NCBI GenBank assembly: GCA_046160865.1
Contig: JBJXHG010000179.1
Coordinates: forward strand, 1 to 25,378
DNA length: 25,378 bases
From: JBJXHG01 sp046160865
GTDB taxonomy: Bacteria > Planctomycetota > UBA1135 > GCA-002686595
Reading direction: 5' to 3'
Of this stretch, positions 14,510 through 22,391 are shown one piece after another; the stretch's first letter is position 1, and every line of letters begins with the position of its first letter. A program made the position numbers and the translations under genes. The notes below the pieces were generated by a model, which worked only from the letters and a program-made list of their open reading frames with translations, ran no database searches and was not told the DNA's origin.

Positions 14510-16225
14510 ATGAACTCGGCGTTTCGAACGGCGTCCTTGCTCCTTCTGCTCAGCGCGTCGGCGACGGCACAGCGCGATCTCAGCCATCGCCTGCGGGCAA
14601 AAGGCGCAGTGAAGAACGGCGGGATCTATCACGTCGGCACCGGCACGTGGACGCGCGCCGGTGCGCTCGGCGCGGAGCTCGGCCCGACCTTCCGTACGAT
14701 CTACAACAACACGTGCTCGACGACGTTCTTCGGCTTGATGTATCCGGGCGACATCGTCACGGACGAAGGCCGACTGCCCGGAGCCGCGTCGCCGGACAAG
14801 CTGTACGACCAGGACCAGGGCGACGTCGCGACGTACGTCGGGCCGCTCCCAAACGCATGCCCGGAGGGGCCGGCTTCGGCCGTCGGCTCGGCGCGCGGCA
14901 CGGCCGCGGTTGGAGGCAGCTACACGATCGATGCGATTGCGATCGGATACTGCTCCGACGTTCCGGGCCCGTTCAGTGTGCCGGCCGGTACGGGGGCGTC
15001 GATCACGCTCGAGTTTCGGGAATCGACGGTCTTGACTCCCGCACGTTGCGCGCTGAGCCCGCTCCTCGCGCCGGCTCCGCAAGCGAGCTTAGCGCTCGTC
15101 GGCATGCCTGGCGCTCACTTCGGTCCGTTCGCCTGCTGGGTAGTCGTGGTCGACCTCGTGGGCGGTTCGGGAAGTTTCTCGATGAAGGCCGACGGGGACG
15201 GCAACTACGACAGCGCTCCGCAGGCCACGAGCTCGGAGCTCGACCATTGCTTCAGCTGGTCGTTCACATTCCCCGGCATCGCGTCGCCGACGACGTCGGC
15301 GGCCTCGGGTCTCTTCATTGCTGGATGCCCCGCCGACGCCGCGCACGGCGGCTGGGCCACGGCCACGACGACCGGCGGCGGCAGCTTGCCGGCGTGCAGC
15401 GAGTACGACGGCACGGTGTGGGATCACCAAGAGGCGAACGCGGCGCCGGTGTACGCCGTGAACGGGGTCGTGACGAACGCGAACAGTGCGGAGGGCCCGC
15501 TCACTGCGGTTGCATCCGGAGGCGAGCCCGGCACGGGCATGACGACGCAGGACTCGCTGCGCGTCGACATCAATCCGGCGACCTCCTACAACGGCTGCCA
15601 CTTCTTCGGCGGTCCGGGCGGCCTGAATCCGTTCGCGAGTTTCCATCTCGAACTCTTCACGCTCGCCGCGAGCAACGTGACGCCGGTCTCTCCGGGGAGC
15701 GGCTTCTGCTTCGGCGACAACTGTGCGTTCACGTGTCCGTGCGTTGCGCCGAACACCGTACCGAGTCCGGCGGGCGGCCATGAATCCGGCTGCGCGAACA
15801 GCAATCCGCTCGCGATCGCTGGACTGCTCGGCGCGCGGCTCGACTGCACCGGCAGCTCGGTCGTCAGCGCTTCGCCGGTGACCGACACGGTCGAGTTCCA
15901 AGCAGTGACAGGCACGGCCGGTTTCGGCTTCCTCGTCAAGGGCAACGCGAAGACGCCGAACGGCGTGTTCCCGGCCACCGCCGACGGCATTCGCTGTGCG
16001 TCGGGTGCACTCGTACGCTTCGGCGGTCACAACGCCGGGAGCAACGGCGACGCGCCGGGTCACTGGAGCTATCCCAACACCGCGCAGACGACGACCGTCT
16101 CGGGCGCGAGCGCGCAGAGCGCCGGTCAGAACGCGCAGTACCAGCTCTTCTACCGCAACCCGGCGGCAGGCTTCTGCAGCACGTTCACGACGAACTTCTC
16201 GAACGGGCAGATCCTCGTCTGGTGA
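14510..16225 (+). CDS. Secreted Cys-rich protein of unknown function
   Basis: I do not recognise a function. The 571-residue protein has a clear Sec signal peptide (MNSAFRTASLLLLLSASATA, cleavage probably before Q21). The rest is rich in Gly, Ser, Thr, Ala and Asn, with many paired cysteines and no transmembrane helix, as in exported beta-rich proteins. The C-terminal part (from about residue 400) has a distinct module: GFCFGDNC, CPC, SGCANSNP, GARLDCTGS, then DGIRCASGALVRFGGHN, YQLFYRNPAAGFC and a final NGQILVW. From memory this module ends many exported proteins in high-GC Planctomycetota, so it may serve sorting or surface attachment. The start ATG 14510 is fixed by AGGAG 6 nt upstream. 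The gene is monocistronic by context. Confidence 0.88.
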   Translation: MNSAFRTASLLLLLSASATAQRDLSHRLRAKGAVKNGGIYHVGTGTWTRAGALGAELGPTFRTIYNNTCSTTFFGLMYPGDIVTDEGRLPGAASPDKLYDQDQGDVATYVGPLPNACPEGPASAVGSARGTAAVGGSYTIDAIAIGYCSDVPGPFSVPAGTGASITLEFRESTVLTPARCALSPLLAPAPQASLALVGMPGAHFGPFACWVVVVDLVGGSGSFSMKADGDGNYDSAPQATSSELDHCFSWSFTFPGIASPTTSAASGLFIAGCPADAAHGGWATATTTGGGSLPACSEYDGTVWDHQEANAAPVYAVNGVVTNANSAEGPLTAVASGGEPGTGMTTQDSLRVDINPATSYNGCHFFGGPGGLNPFASFHLELFTLAASNVTPVSPGSGFCFGDNCAFTCPCVAPNTVPSPAGGHESGCANSNPLAIAGLLGARLDCTGSSVVSASPVTDTVEFQAVTGTAGFGFLVKGNAKTPNGVFPATADGIRCASGALVRFGGHNAGSNGDAPGHWSYPNTAQTTTVSGASAQSAGQNAQYQLFYRNPAAGFCSTFTTNFSNGQILVW

Positions 16226-16238
16226 TCCGCACGCGCCG

Positions 16239-16267
16239 AGCGGGTGCCGCGCTGCGCAGCACCCGCT
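16239..16267. terminator. Hairpin between convergent genes (likely bidirectional terminator)
   Basis: Arms 16239-16247 and 16259-16267 are exact 9-bp complements around an 11-nt loop, which itself contains part of the palindrome GCTGCGCAGC. It sits in the 50-nt gap between the convergent stops of the secreted protein (16225) and uppP (16276). No U-tract is present. Confidence 0.6.
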
Positions 16268-16275
16268 TCGCGCAC

Positions 16276-17088
16276 TCAGCGCGCTGGCAGCGTACCCGAG
16301 GCGAGCAGCGCGGCGACGACGACCGCGAGCGCGATGCGGTACACGCCGAACACGGCAAGACCTTTCGTGCGCAAGTAGGCGACCATCCAACGTACCGCGA
16401 TGGCGGCGGAGGCTGCGGCGACGACGAATCCGATCGCGAGGCTCGCGGCACCGTATTCCTCGAGCATCACGGATCCGGAGCCTAGCGCCTTGTGTGCGGT
16501 GGCCGCGCCGAGCGTGAGCAATCCGAGCAGGAAGCTGAACTCGACCGCGGCCGCCATCGAGAGACCGACGATGAGCCCGCCGGCGATCGTCGCCAAGCTG
16601 CGGCTCGTGCCCGGCCACAGCGCGAGGCACTGGAAGAGCCCGATCACGAACGCCGCGCGCAGCGTCAGCGACTCGAGCGGTGCTTCGCCGCGGTGCCAGC
16701 GCTTCGCGAAGAGCAGCGCGACGCCGCCGGCGAACCACGCGACGACGATCGGCCAGAGGCCGAACAGATGGGCCTCGATCTTTTCCTCGAACGCGAGCCC
16801 GACCACGACGGCCGGCAAGAACGCGACGACGAGCGCGACGGACAAGCGCAGTCCCGTGGCGTCGCGGCCCGTCACGCCGCGCAGCATGTGCGCGAAGCGT
16901 GCGCGGTACAGCCACAGCACGGCCGCGATCGCTCCGCCTTGGATGCAGATCGCGTACGCGTTCGCGGCTTCGTCCGAGCGCAAGCCGAGCGCGCGCTGCG
17001 CGAGCAGGAGGTGACCGGTCGAGCTGACCGGCAGGTACTCGGTGATGCCCTCGACGAGGCCGAGCACGCAGGCTTGCCACCATTCCAT
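16276..17088 (-). CDS. uppP: Undecaprenyl-diphosphatase (UppP/BacA family)
   Basis: This integral membrane enzyme removes a phosphate from undecaprenyl diphosphate, recycling the lipid carrier for peptidoglycan and other surface glycans. The 270 residues match the family. The first conserved motif is LVEGITEYLPVSSTGH (acidic pair E13 and E17, with H26), and the second is PGTSRS at 159-164. About eight hydrophobic segments are visible. ATG 17088-17086 is the start; an in-frame TGA at 17094-17092 excludes extension. It lies 68 nt downstream of ald on the same strand. A 14-bp direct repeat at its start creates a 5-codon upstream frame. It may function with the window's carbamoyltransferase module only in the broad sense of supplying lipid carrier. 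Confidence 0.96.
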   Translation of the reverse strand: MEWWQACVLGLVEGITEYLPVSSTGHLLLAQRALGLRSDEAANAYAICIQGGAIAAVLWLYRARFAHMLRGVTGRDATGLRLSVALVVAFLPAVVVGLAFEEKIEAHLFGLWPIVVAWFAGGVALLFAKRWHRGEAPLESLTLRAAFVIGLFQCLALWPGTSRSLATIAGGLIVGLSMAAAVEFSFLLGLLTLGAATAHKALGSGSVMLEEYGAASLAIGFVVAAASAAIAVRWMVAYLRTKGLAVFGVYRIALAVVVAALLASGTLPAR

Positions 17089-17119
17089 CGGTCAGCGGCC
17101 TCGGGCCATCGGTCAGCGG
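17085..17119 (-). repeat. 14-bp direct repeat overlapping the uppP start, with a 5-codon upstream ORF
   Basis: The same 14 bases occur at 17085-17098 and 17106-17119, offset by 21 nt. On the minus strand each copy contains ATGG preceded by CCGCTGACCG. The upstream ATG (17109-17107) encodes only MARGR and stops at 17094-17092, 3 nt before the uppP ATG. It may be a slipped duplication of the initiation region or a leader peptide. Confidence 0.45.
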
Positions 17120-17156
17120 ATCGGCGCCACGCGGGCGCGCTCGACGACGGGGCGAG

Positions 17157-18275
17157 TCAAGACACCGCGCGCACGGCTTCGCTCGCCGGAACGAACGGCA
17201 TGCCGAACGCTTCGGCGACCGCGCGGTACGTGATCTTGCCGGACACGACGTTCGCGGCCGATGCGAGCTCGGGGCTCTCGATGATCGCGCGCAGCGGACC
17301 GAGCTCCGCCAAACGCACCGTCCACGCGAGCGTCGCGTTGGTCAGCGCATAGGTGCTCGTGCGCGGCACCGCACCCGGCATGTTGGCGACGCAGTAGTGC
17401 ACGACGCCGTCGATCACGTACGTCGGCTCCGCGTGCGTGGTCGCGCGCACGGTCTCGATGCACCCGCCTTGATCGACCGCGACATCGACGATGACGCTGC
17501 CCTTGCGCATCAGCTTCAGGTCGTCGCGCCGAACGAGTCGCGGCGCCGCGGCACCAGGAATGAGCACCGCACCGACGAGCAAGTCCGTGTGCGGCAGCGC
17601 ATCGCGAATCGCGAATGGCGTCGAGTACACCGTATGGCAGTTCGGGGGCAGGATCTCGTCGAGATAGCGCATCCGGTCCAGGTTGATGTCCATGACCGTG
17701 ACGTCGGCGCCGAGTCCGGCCGCCATGCGCGCAGCCTGCGTGCCGACCACGCCACCGCCGAGGATGAGCACGTTCGCCGGACGAACGCCGGGAACGCCGC
17801 CGAGCAGGATCCCGGAGCCGCCAGACGGCGCTTCGAGGAACTTCGCTCCGGCTTGGATGGCCATGCGACCGGCGACTTCGCTCATCGGCGTCAGCAGCGG
17901 GAGCGACGCATTGTGCTCGAGCGTCTCGTACGCGAAGCAGATCGCGCGCGTCTTCACCATCGCCTCCGTGAGCGCCCGATCGGCCGCCAAGTGGAAGTAC
18001 GTGAAGAGCGTCTGTCCGGCGCGGATCTTCGGCCACTCTTCCGCGAGCGGCTCCTTGACCTTGAGGATCAGCTCGCACTCGGACCAGACACGAGCCGCGG
18101 TCTCGATCTGCGCACCCGCGCTCTTGTAGGCCTCGTCGGGCAAGCTGCTGCCGACGCCCGCGCTCGACTCGACGAGCACCGTGTGCCCAGCGCGCTTCAA
18201 GCGATCGACGCCAGCCGGCGTCAGCGCCACACGGTTCTCGTTGTTCTTGATCTCTTTCGGAACGCCAATCTTCAA
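17157..18275 (-). CDS. ald: Alanine dehydrogenase
   Basis: It catalyses reversible NAD-dependent deamination of L-alanine to pyruvate and ammonia. The 372 residues align with the 370-380 of known Ald enzymes. Seen are the start KIGVPKEIKNNENRVALTP (R15, substrate), VKEP (K74), FTYFHL (H95), the NAD loop ILGGGVVGTQ (172-180) and VDVAVDQGG (D268). I prefer TTG 18275-18273 over the longer GTG 18308. TTG places the conserved KIGVPKEIK at the very N-terminus, as in relatives, and has GAGGA 7 nt upstream. Using the GTG would add 11 charged, unconserved residues. It is the first gene of an ald-uppP minus-strand pair. Confidence 0.96.
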   Translation of the reverse strand: MKIGVPKEIKNNENRVALTPAGVDRLKRAGHTVLVESSAGVGSSLPDEAYKSAGAQIETAARVWSECELILKVKEPLAEEWPKIRAGQTLFTYFHLAADRALTEAMVKTRAICFAYETLEHNASLPLLTPMSEVAGRMAIQAGAKFLEAPSGGSGILLGGVPGVRPANVLILGGGVVGTQAARMAAGLGADVTVMDINLDRMRYLDEILPPNCHTVYSTPFAIRDALPHTDLLVGAVLIPGAAAPRLVRRDDLKLMRKGSVIVDVAVDQGGCIETVRATTHAEPTYVIDGVVHYCVANMPGAVPRTSTYALTNATLAWTVRLAELGPLRAIIESPELASAANVVSGKITYRAVAEAFGMPFVPASEAVRAVS

Positions 18276-18282
18276 GTGCTCG

Positions 18283-18287
18283 TCCTC
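18283..18287 (-). promoter_or_regulatory. Shine-Dalgarno GAGGA supporting the TTG start of ald
   Basis: GAGGA on the minus strand at 18287-18283, 7 nt from TTG 18275. The alternative GTG at 18308 would have this site inside its coding region. Confidence 0.55.
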
Positions 18288-18550
18288 GCTTTCGCGCGGA
18301 CCGCTCACGGCGTCCGGCGGGGGGCGCAGAGTCTAGAACGCGCTGCACCAGACGTCGAGCCATTCGGACGCCGCAAGGATCTCGTCGTCGGCGTTGCCGC
18401 TGCTCGGCGAGCTTCGCGTGCGAACACGCGTCGGCGGCGCGGCCGCCGAACGACTTCGAGGCTCGACGGCATGTGATACCGGCGCGAGTCTCCGGGCCGA
18501 CGCGGACGGCGCGCGCCGCACGCTGGCCGCGCTGCGCGACCGGAAAACCC

Positions 18551-18580
18551 TTGGCAACCAGCGTGCGCCTCGCCTAACCT
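18551..18580 (+). promoter_or_regulatory. Possible promoter of tRNA-Val
   Basis: TTGGCA at 18551-18556 (one base off the sigma-70 -35 consensus) and TAACCT at 18575-18580 (partial -10) are separated by 18 nt. The -10 ends 25 nt before the tRNA, leaving room for a short 5' leader. Confidence 0.4.
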
Positions 18581-18605
18581 TCCCGCCCTTCGCGAGCTCG
18601 CGAGC

Positions 18606-18682
18606 GGGCGATTAGCTCAGTTGGTTAGAGCGCTACGTTGACATCGTAGAGGTCGTAGGTTCGAGTCCTATATCGCCCACCA
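18606..18682 (+). tRNA. tRNA-Val (anticodon GAC), CCA encoded
   Basis: A complete cloverleaf is visible: acceptor GGGCGAT pairs with ATCGCCC, a D-arm with GCTCAGTTGGTTAGAGC, an anticodon stem CTACG/CGTAG with loop TTGACAT (anticodon GAC at 18640-18642), and a T-arm GTAGG-TTCGAGT-CCTAT. Discriminator A is followed by an encoded CCA at 18680-18682. It would read valine GUC and GUU codons. It lies 99 nt upstream of the protease gene on the same strand. Confidence 0.97.
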
Positions 18683-18781
18683 GCCTCGCCTCGGGCTCCG
18701 GCGCTGCTGCGCTGCTCACAGCGTGCGCACGCGGCGCGTACCTCCCCTACTCGGCGCACTTCGCGCAACTCAGGAGGTTCC

Positions 18782-20083
18782 ATGATCTGCTGTCTGCTTG
18801 CACTGGCACCGCTCTCGTCGCCTCTCCAGGACACCGACGAGAGGCTCAAGCTGCGCATCACGCCGATCGTGGAGGTGGTCCAGAGCGCGGCACCCGCGGT
18901 CGTGTTCATCAAGACCGACTACACGAAGGACGTGCAAGACATCTGGGGACGCATCTTCGCGCAGCCCTACAGCGGCTCGGGCTCGGGCGTGGTGATTCTG
19001 AAGGAAGGCTTCATCATCACGAACTACCACGTCGTGCGCGACGCGCAGCGCATCACGGTCAGCTTCGACAAGCAGTACGACGACGAGGAGTACCCGGCGC
19101 AACTCATCTCGTTCGTCGAGCGCGAGGACCTCGCGCTCCTCAAGATCAACCGCGACAAGGAATTTCCGGTCATCCCGATGGGCTCGAGCTCGGACTTGAT
19201 GCCGGGCGAGACCGTCGTCGCGATCGGCAATCCGTACGGCCAGACCAACACCGTGAGCACGGGGATCATCTCGGGCCTGCACCGCAACGTGAAGATCCCG
19301 AACGGCAACCTCGACTTCGACGACCTGATCCAGACCGACGCGTCGATCAACTTCGGCAACAGCGGCGGACCGCTGCTCAATATCAACGGCGACCTGATCG
19401 GCATCAACTCCGCGATCAACGCGCAGGCGCAGAACATCGGCTTCGCGATCCCGGTCGATCGCGTGAAGTCGGTGCTGGAGGAACAGCTCCTGTCGCCCAA
19501 CACAGCGCGCACGTGGCTCGGCTTCGACATCGACGAGAGCGACCACGTGCGCGTCGCGAGCGTCGTCACGGGCGGTCCGGCGGCGCAAGCCGGCCTGCGC
19601 ACCGGCGACTGCATCGTCTCGATCGCCGGCCGCCCGGTCACGAACCAAGAGACCTACCGGCTGGCGCGCCTCGCGCTCTCCCCGCTCGCGGAAGTCGAGG
19701 TCGGCGTCGAACGCCAAGGCGAGCTTCGTCAGGTGCGGATGAAGAGCTGGGAGAAGCACGACGGAATCCTGTATCAGCGCGTCGGAATGCGCGTCGAGCG
19801 CCTGGGCGTCGGCCCGCGCCCGTACGTGCGCGTCGTGGACGTGCGGCCGAGCAGCCCGGCCGCCGAGCTCGGCGTCGAGATCGGCGATCTCGTCACCGTG
19901 GCGCGCGTGCGTGCGGGCGAGTTCTCGCGCGACTTCCGCATCACTTCGCGCGAGATGTTCGCCGGGCTCGTCGACACCCTGCCACCCCGCACCCAGCTCG
20001 CAGTCGAGATCTGCCGCGACCTCAACGCGAACGGCGTCTTCGAACGCGCCGAGCTCCATCAAGGGACGCTCACGCTCCAGTAG
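18782..20083 (+). CDS. HtrA/DegP-type serine protease with two PDZ domains
   Basis: This is a chymotrypsin-fold protease of the DegP/HtrA family, normally an envelope protease-chaperone for misfolded proteins. The catalytic triad is complete: H83 in TNYHVV, D116 in REDLALLKI and S194 in FGNSGGPL. AIGNPYGQTNTVSTGIISG and NINGDLIGINSAI are standard family segments. Two PDZ-like domains follow, at about 238-320 and 328-420. The N-terminus (MICCLLALAPLSS) is hydrophobic but short and lacks positive charges, so it is an unusual export signal; the mature protein may begin near residue 16. The start ATG 18782 is supported by AGGAGG 4 nt upstream. It is about 265 nt upstream of the carbamoyltransferase module and probably a separate transcript. 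Confidence 0.94.
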   Translation: MICCLLALAPLSSPLQDTDERLKLRITPIVEVVQSAAPAVVFIKTDYTKDVQDIWGRIFAQPYSGSGSGVVILKEGFIITNYHVVRDAQRITVSFDKQYDDEEYPAQLISFVEREDLALLKINRDKEFPVIPMGSSSDLMPGETVVAIGNPYGQTNTVSTGIISGLHRNVKIPNGNLDFDDLIQTDASINFGNSGGPLLNINGDLIGINSAINAQAQNIGFAIPVDRVKSVLEEQLLSPNTARTWLGFDIDESDHVRVASVVTGGPAAQAGLRTGDCIVSIAGRPVTNQETYRLARLALSPLAEVEVGVERQGELRQVRMKSWEKHDGILYQRVGMRVERLGVGPRPYVRVVDVRPSSPAAELGVEIGDLVTVARVRAGEFSRDFRITSREMFAGLVDTLPPRTQLAVEICRDLNANGVFERAELHQGTLTLQ

Positions 20084-20144
20084 GCCAGCGCGCATCGCTC
20101 ACCACGTCCGTCGCGAGGTCGTGCGAACTCGTTCGGAGCACGGC

Positions 20145-20204
20145 GTTGGATCGGAATCGACCGCAGTTGACGGCAAGGTCCGCGAGGATCGATTCCGATC
20201 CAAC
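20145..20204. repeat. 16-bp perfect inverted repeat with 28-nt spacer
   Basis: Arms 20145-20160 and 20189-20204 are exact reverse complements. The element lies 61 nt after the protease stop and 144 nt before the first gene of the carbamoyltransferase module. It could be a terminator stem without U-tract, a dimeric operator pair or a structured leader. The A/T-containing arms (GGATCGGAATCGA) differ from the pure GC hairpins elsewhere in the window. Confidence 0.6.
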
Positions 20205-20348
20205 GACGCCACTCCGTTCGATTTGGCGCGACCGCAGCAGGACGTGGTGAGGGAGCGGGCTGGCGCTGACAGCACCGCGGCCCGCGGCTATGCTGGTCGC
20301 CCTTCGACTTCAGCGAACCAGCGGTTCCGTTCGAAGACCCGGCGCGCC

Positions 20349-20600
20349 ATGAGCCAATCCCCTGCACCTTCCGACCGCTCCGGGTCGATCTGGTCGAAGG
20401 TCCTCGCCTTCAGCGAGCGCTTCGGCAACCTCCTCTCGCGCACGCTCCTCACCGTGCTCTATTTCGTGCTGCTCGGCCCGTTCGCGCTGGTCTACCAGCT
20501 CTTCGCGGACCCGCTGCACATCCGGCGGCGCCGCGCCGGCAATTGGACGGCCTGGACGAGCTCCAACGACACGCTCGCGTCCGCTCGCAAGCAAGACTGA
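20349..20600 (+). CDS. Small SxtJ-like membrane protein
   Basis: This is an 83-residue protein with one strongly hydrophobic segment at about residues 31-52 (TLLTVLYFVLLGPFALVYQL), followed by DPLHIRRRRAGNW. The pattern YFxxLGPFALxxxLFxDPL plus a basic stretch and a W resembles, from memory, the C-terminal part of SxtJ-family membrane proteins encoded next to NodU-type carbamoyltransferases. It is shorter than usual SxtJ proteins, which have additional N-terminal helices. Its stop codon directly abuts the ATG of the carbamoyltransferase (0 nt spacing), so the two are almost certainly co-translated. ATG 20349 was chosen as the only in-frame start close to the hydrophobic segment; no Shine-Dalgarno is evident. 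Biochemical function is unknown. Confidence 0.75.
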   Translation: MSQSPAPSDRSGSIWSKVLAFSERFGNLLSRTLLTVLYFVLLGPFALVYQLFADPLHIRRRRAGNWTAWTSSNDTLASARKQD

Positions 20601-22391
20601 ATGAACATCCTCGGGCTCTCGTTCTACTACCACGATTCGTCGGCCGCCTTGGTGCAAGACGGCGTGCTCGTGGCGGCTGCGGAAGAGGAGCGCTTCAGCC
20701 GCAGAAAGCACGATTCGGGCTTCCCAGAGCTCGCGATCGACTTCGTGCTGAAGACCGGCGGCATCACGCTCGCCGACGTCGATTACGTCGTCTTCTACGA
20801 GAAGCCGTTCGTGAAGTTCGAGCGCATGCTGCTCACGGCGATGGGCACGTTCCCGCGCTCCTTGTCGGTGTTCCGCGAGTCGATGCAGCGCTGGATCTCC
20901 GACAAGCTGTGGATCAAGTCGATGATGGCGAAGCGGCTCGGCATCTCGTCGAAGAAGCTGCTCTTCGCCGAGCACCACGTCTCGCACGCCGCGTCGAGCT
21001 TCTTCACGTCGCCGTTCCAAGAGGCGGCCGTGCTGACGATCGACGGTGCCGGCGAGTGGACGACGTCGACGATGGGCGTCGGACGTGGCACCAAGCTCGA
21101 GATCTTGAAGGAGATCCGCTTCCCCCACTCGCTCGGTCTCCTGTACTCCGCGTTCACCGCGTACTGCGGATTCGAGGTGAACGAAGGCGAATACAAGCTC
21201 ATGGGCATGCACCCGTACGGCAAGCCGACGCTCGTCGACAAGATCTATCAGATCCTCGACGTCGCGGAGGACGGGAGCATCTGGCACGACATGAAGTACT
21301 TCGCGTACCACTACTCGCCGAACTCGACGCTGTCGCCGGCGTTCGGCGAACACTTCGGGCGGCCGGCGCGCGATCCGAAGCTCGGTGACAAGTCGCTCGA
21401 TCCGTTCTATTGCGACGTCGCCGCGAGCATCCAGAAGGTGACCGAGGAAGTGGTGCTGAAGATGGCGCGCCACCTGCACCAGATCACCGGCATGACGCGC
21501 CTGTGCATGGCAGGTGGCGTCGCGCTCAACTCGGTGTCGAACTACAAGGTGCTGCGCCAAGGTCCGTTCGAAGAGCTCTACATCCTGCCCGCGCCGGGCG
21601 ACGACGGCGGATCGGTCGGCGCGGCGTACTGGGCGTACAACCACGTGCTCGGGAAGCCGCGCGGTCCGGCGCTCGACCACGCCTACCTCGGCAGCGAGTA
21701 CAGCGACGCGCAGATCGAGTCCTTCCTGAAGAAGTACGACATCGCGTTCGAGAAGTTCGACGACGACACGCGCTTCTTCGACTTCGTCGCGCGCGCGCTC
21801 GCCGACGGACAAGTGTGCGGCTGGTTCCGCGGCCGCTTCGAGTTCGGTCCGCGCTCGCTCGGCGCACGCTCGATCATCGCGGATCCGCGGCGCGCCGAGA
21901 TGAAGGACAAGCTCAACGCGACGATCAAGTTCCGCGAAGCGTTCCGTCCGTTCGCGCCGTCCGTGCTCGAAGAGCGCGCGAACGAATTCTTCGACATCCC
22001 GGAAGCGGAGAAGCACTTCCCGGCGCGCTTCATGCTCTACGTCGCCCCCGTGCGGCCGGAGAAGCGGGCCGTGCTGCCCGCGATCACGCACGAGGACGGC
22101 TCGGGGCGCTTGCAGACGGTGTTCAAGGACACGAACCCGGCGTACCACGGCATCATCCGGCGCTTCGGCGAGATCACCGGCGTGCCCGTGATCATGAACA
22201 CCTCGTTCAACCTGAAGGGTGAGCCGATCGTCGAGTCGCCCGCGCACGCGTTCAACACGTTCAGCCTCTCCGGCATGGACCTCCTCCTCTTGAACAACTA
22301 CGTGATCCGCGCCGACGCGAAGAAGAAGATCGCAGAGACGGTCTTCCACCTGCGTCACGAAGGCGACACGGTCACCGCGATGGTCAGCTGA
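20601..22391 (+). CDS. NodU/CmcH/TobZ-family O-carbamoyltransferase
   Basis: Family members use carbamoyl phosphate and ATP to form carbamoyl-adenylate, then transfer the carbamoyl group to a hydroxyl of a sugar or other small molecule. The 596 residues fit the family. The N-terminal Kae1-like domain has MNILGLSFYYHDSSAAL, AAAEEERFSRRKHD, the metal-binding AEHHVSHAASSF (H125, H129), LTIDGAGEW (D148), GEYKLMGMHPYG and MAGGVALNS. The C-terminal domain has RGRFEFGPRSLGARSIIADP (about 411-430) and MNTSFNLKGEPIV. It abuts the SxtJ-like gene and overlaps the next gene by 1 nt (TGATG). The acceptor is not deducible; the envelope-type neighbours suggest a surface glycan. SxtI of saxitoxin clusters belongs to the same family. 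Confidence 0.95.
   Translation: MNILGLSFYYHDSSAALVQDGVLVAAAEEERFSRRKHDSGFPELAIDFVLKTGGITLADVDYVVFYEKPFVKFERMLLTAMGTFPRSLSVFRESMQRWISDKLWIKSMMAKRLGISSKKLLFAEHHVSHAASSFFTSPFQEAAVLTIDGAGEWTTSTMGVGRGTKLEILKEIRFPHSLGLLYSAFTAYCGFEVNEGEYKLMGMHPYGKPTLVDKIYQILDVAEDGSIWHDMKYFAYHYSPNSTLSPAFGEHFGRPARDPKLGDKSLDPFYCDVAASIQKVTEEVVLKMARHLHQITGMTRLCMAGGVALNSVSNYKVLRQGPFEELYILPAPGDDGGSVGAAYWAYNHVLGKPRGPALDHAYLGSEYSDAQIESFLKKYDIAFEKFDDDTRFFDFVARALADGQVCGWFRGRFEFGPRSLGARSIIADPRRAEMKDKLNATIKFREAFRPFAPSVLEERANEFFDIPEAEKHFPARFMLYVAPVRPEKRAVLPAITHEDGSGRLQTVFKDTNPAYHGIIRRFGEITGVPVIMNTSFNLKGEPIVESPAHAFNTFSLSGMDLLLLNNYVIRADAKKKIAETVFHLRHEGDTVTAMVS

Larger units (their letters stand above)
18276..18605. other. Divergent intergenic region ald / tRNA-Val
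   Basis: These 330 nt hold the ribosome site of ald, an 8-bp GC hairpin (18431-18438 with 18442-18449, 3-nt loop) and a possible tRNA promoter near its right end. Short frames on both strands here have an Arg/Ser/Ala-rich composition expected of non-coding GC-rich DNA, so I call no gene. Confidence 0.5.

Noticed and set aside
18333..18615. Short frames on both strands between ald and tRNA-Val
   Set aside because: Composition is that of random GC-rich DNA, with no ribosome site and no recognisable features; one of them overlaps the tRNA.
18782..18830. Lipoprotein signal on the HtrA protease because of the two N-terminal cysteines
   Set aside because: The cysteines are at positions 3-4, before the hydrophobic run, and there is no lipobox or basic n-region.
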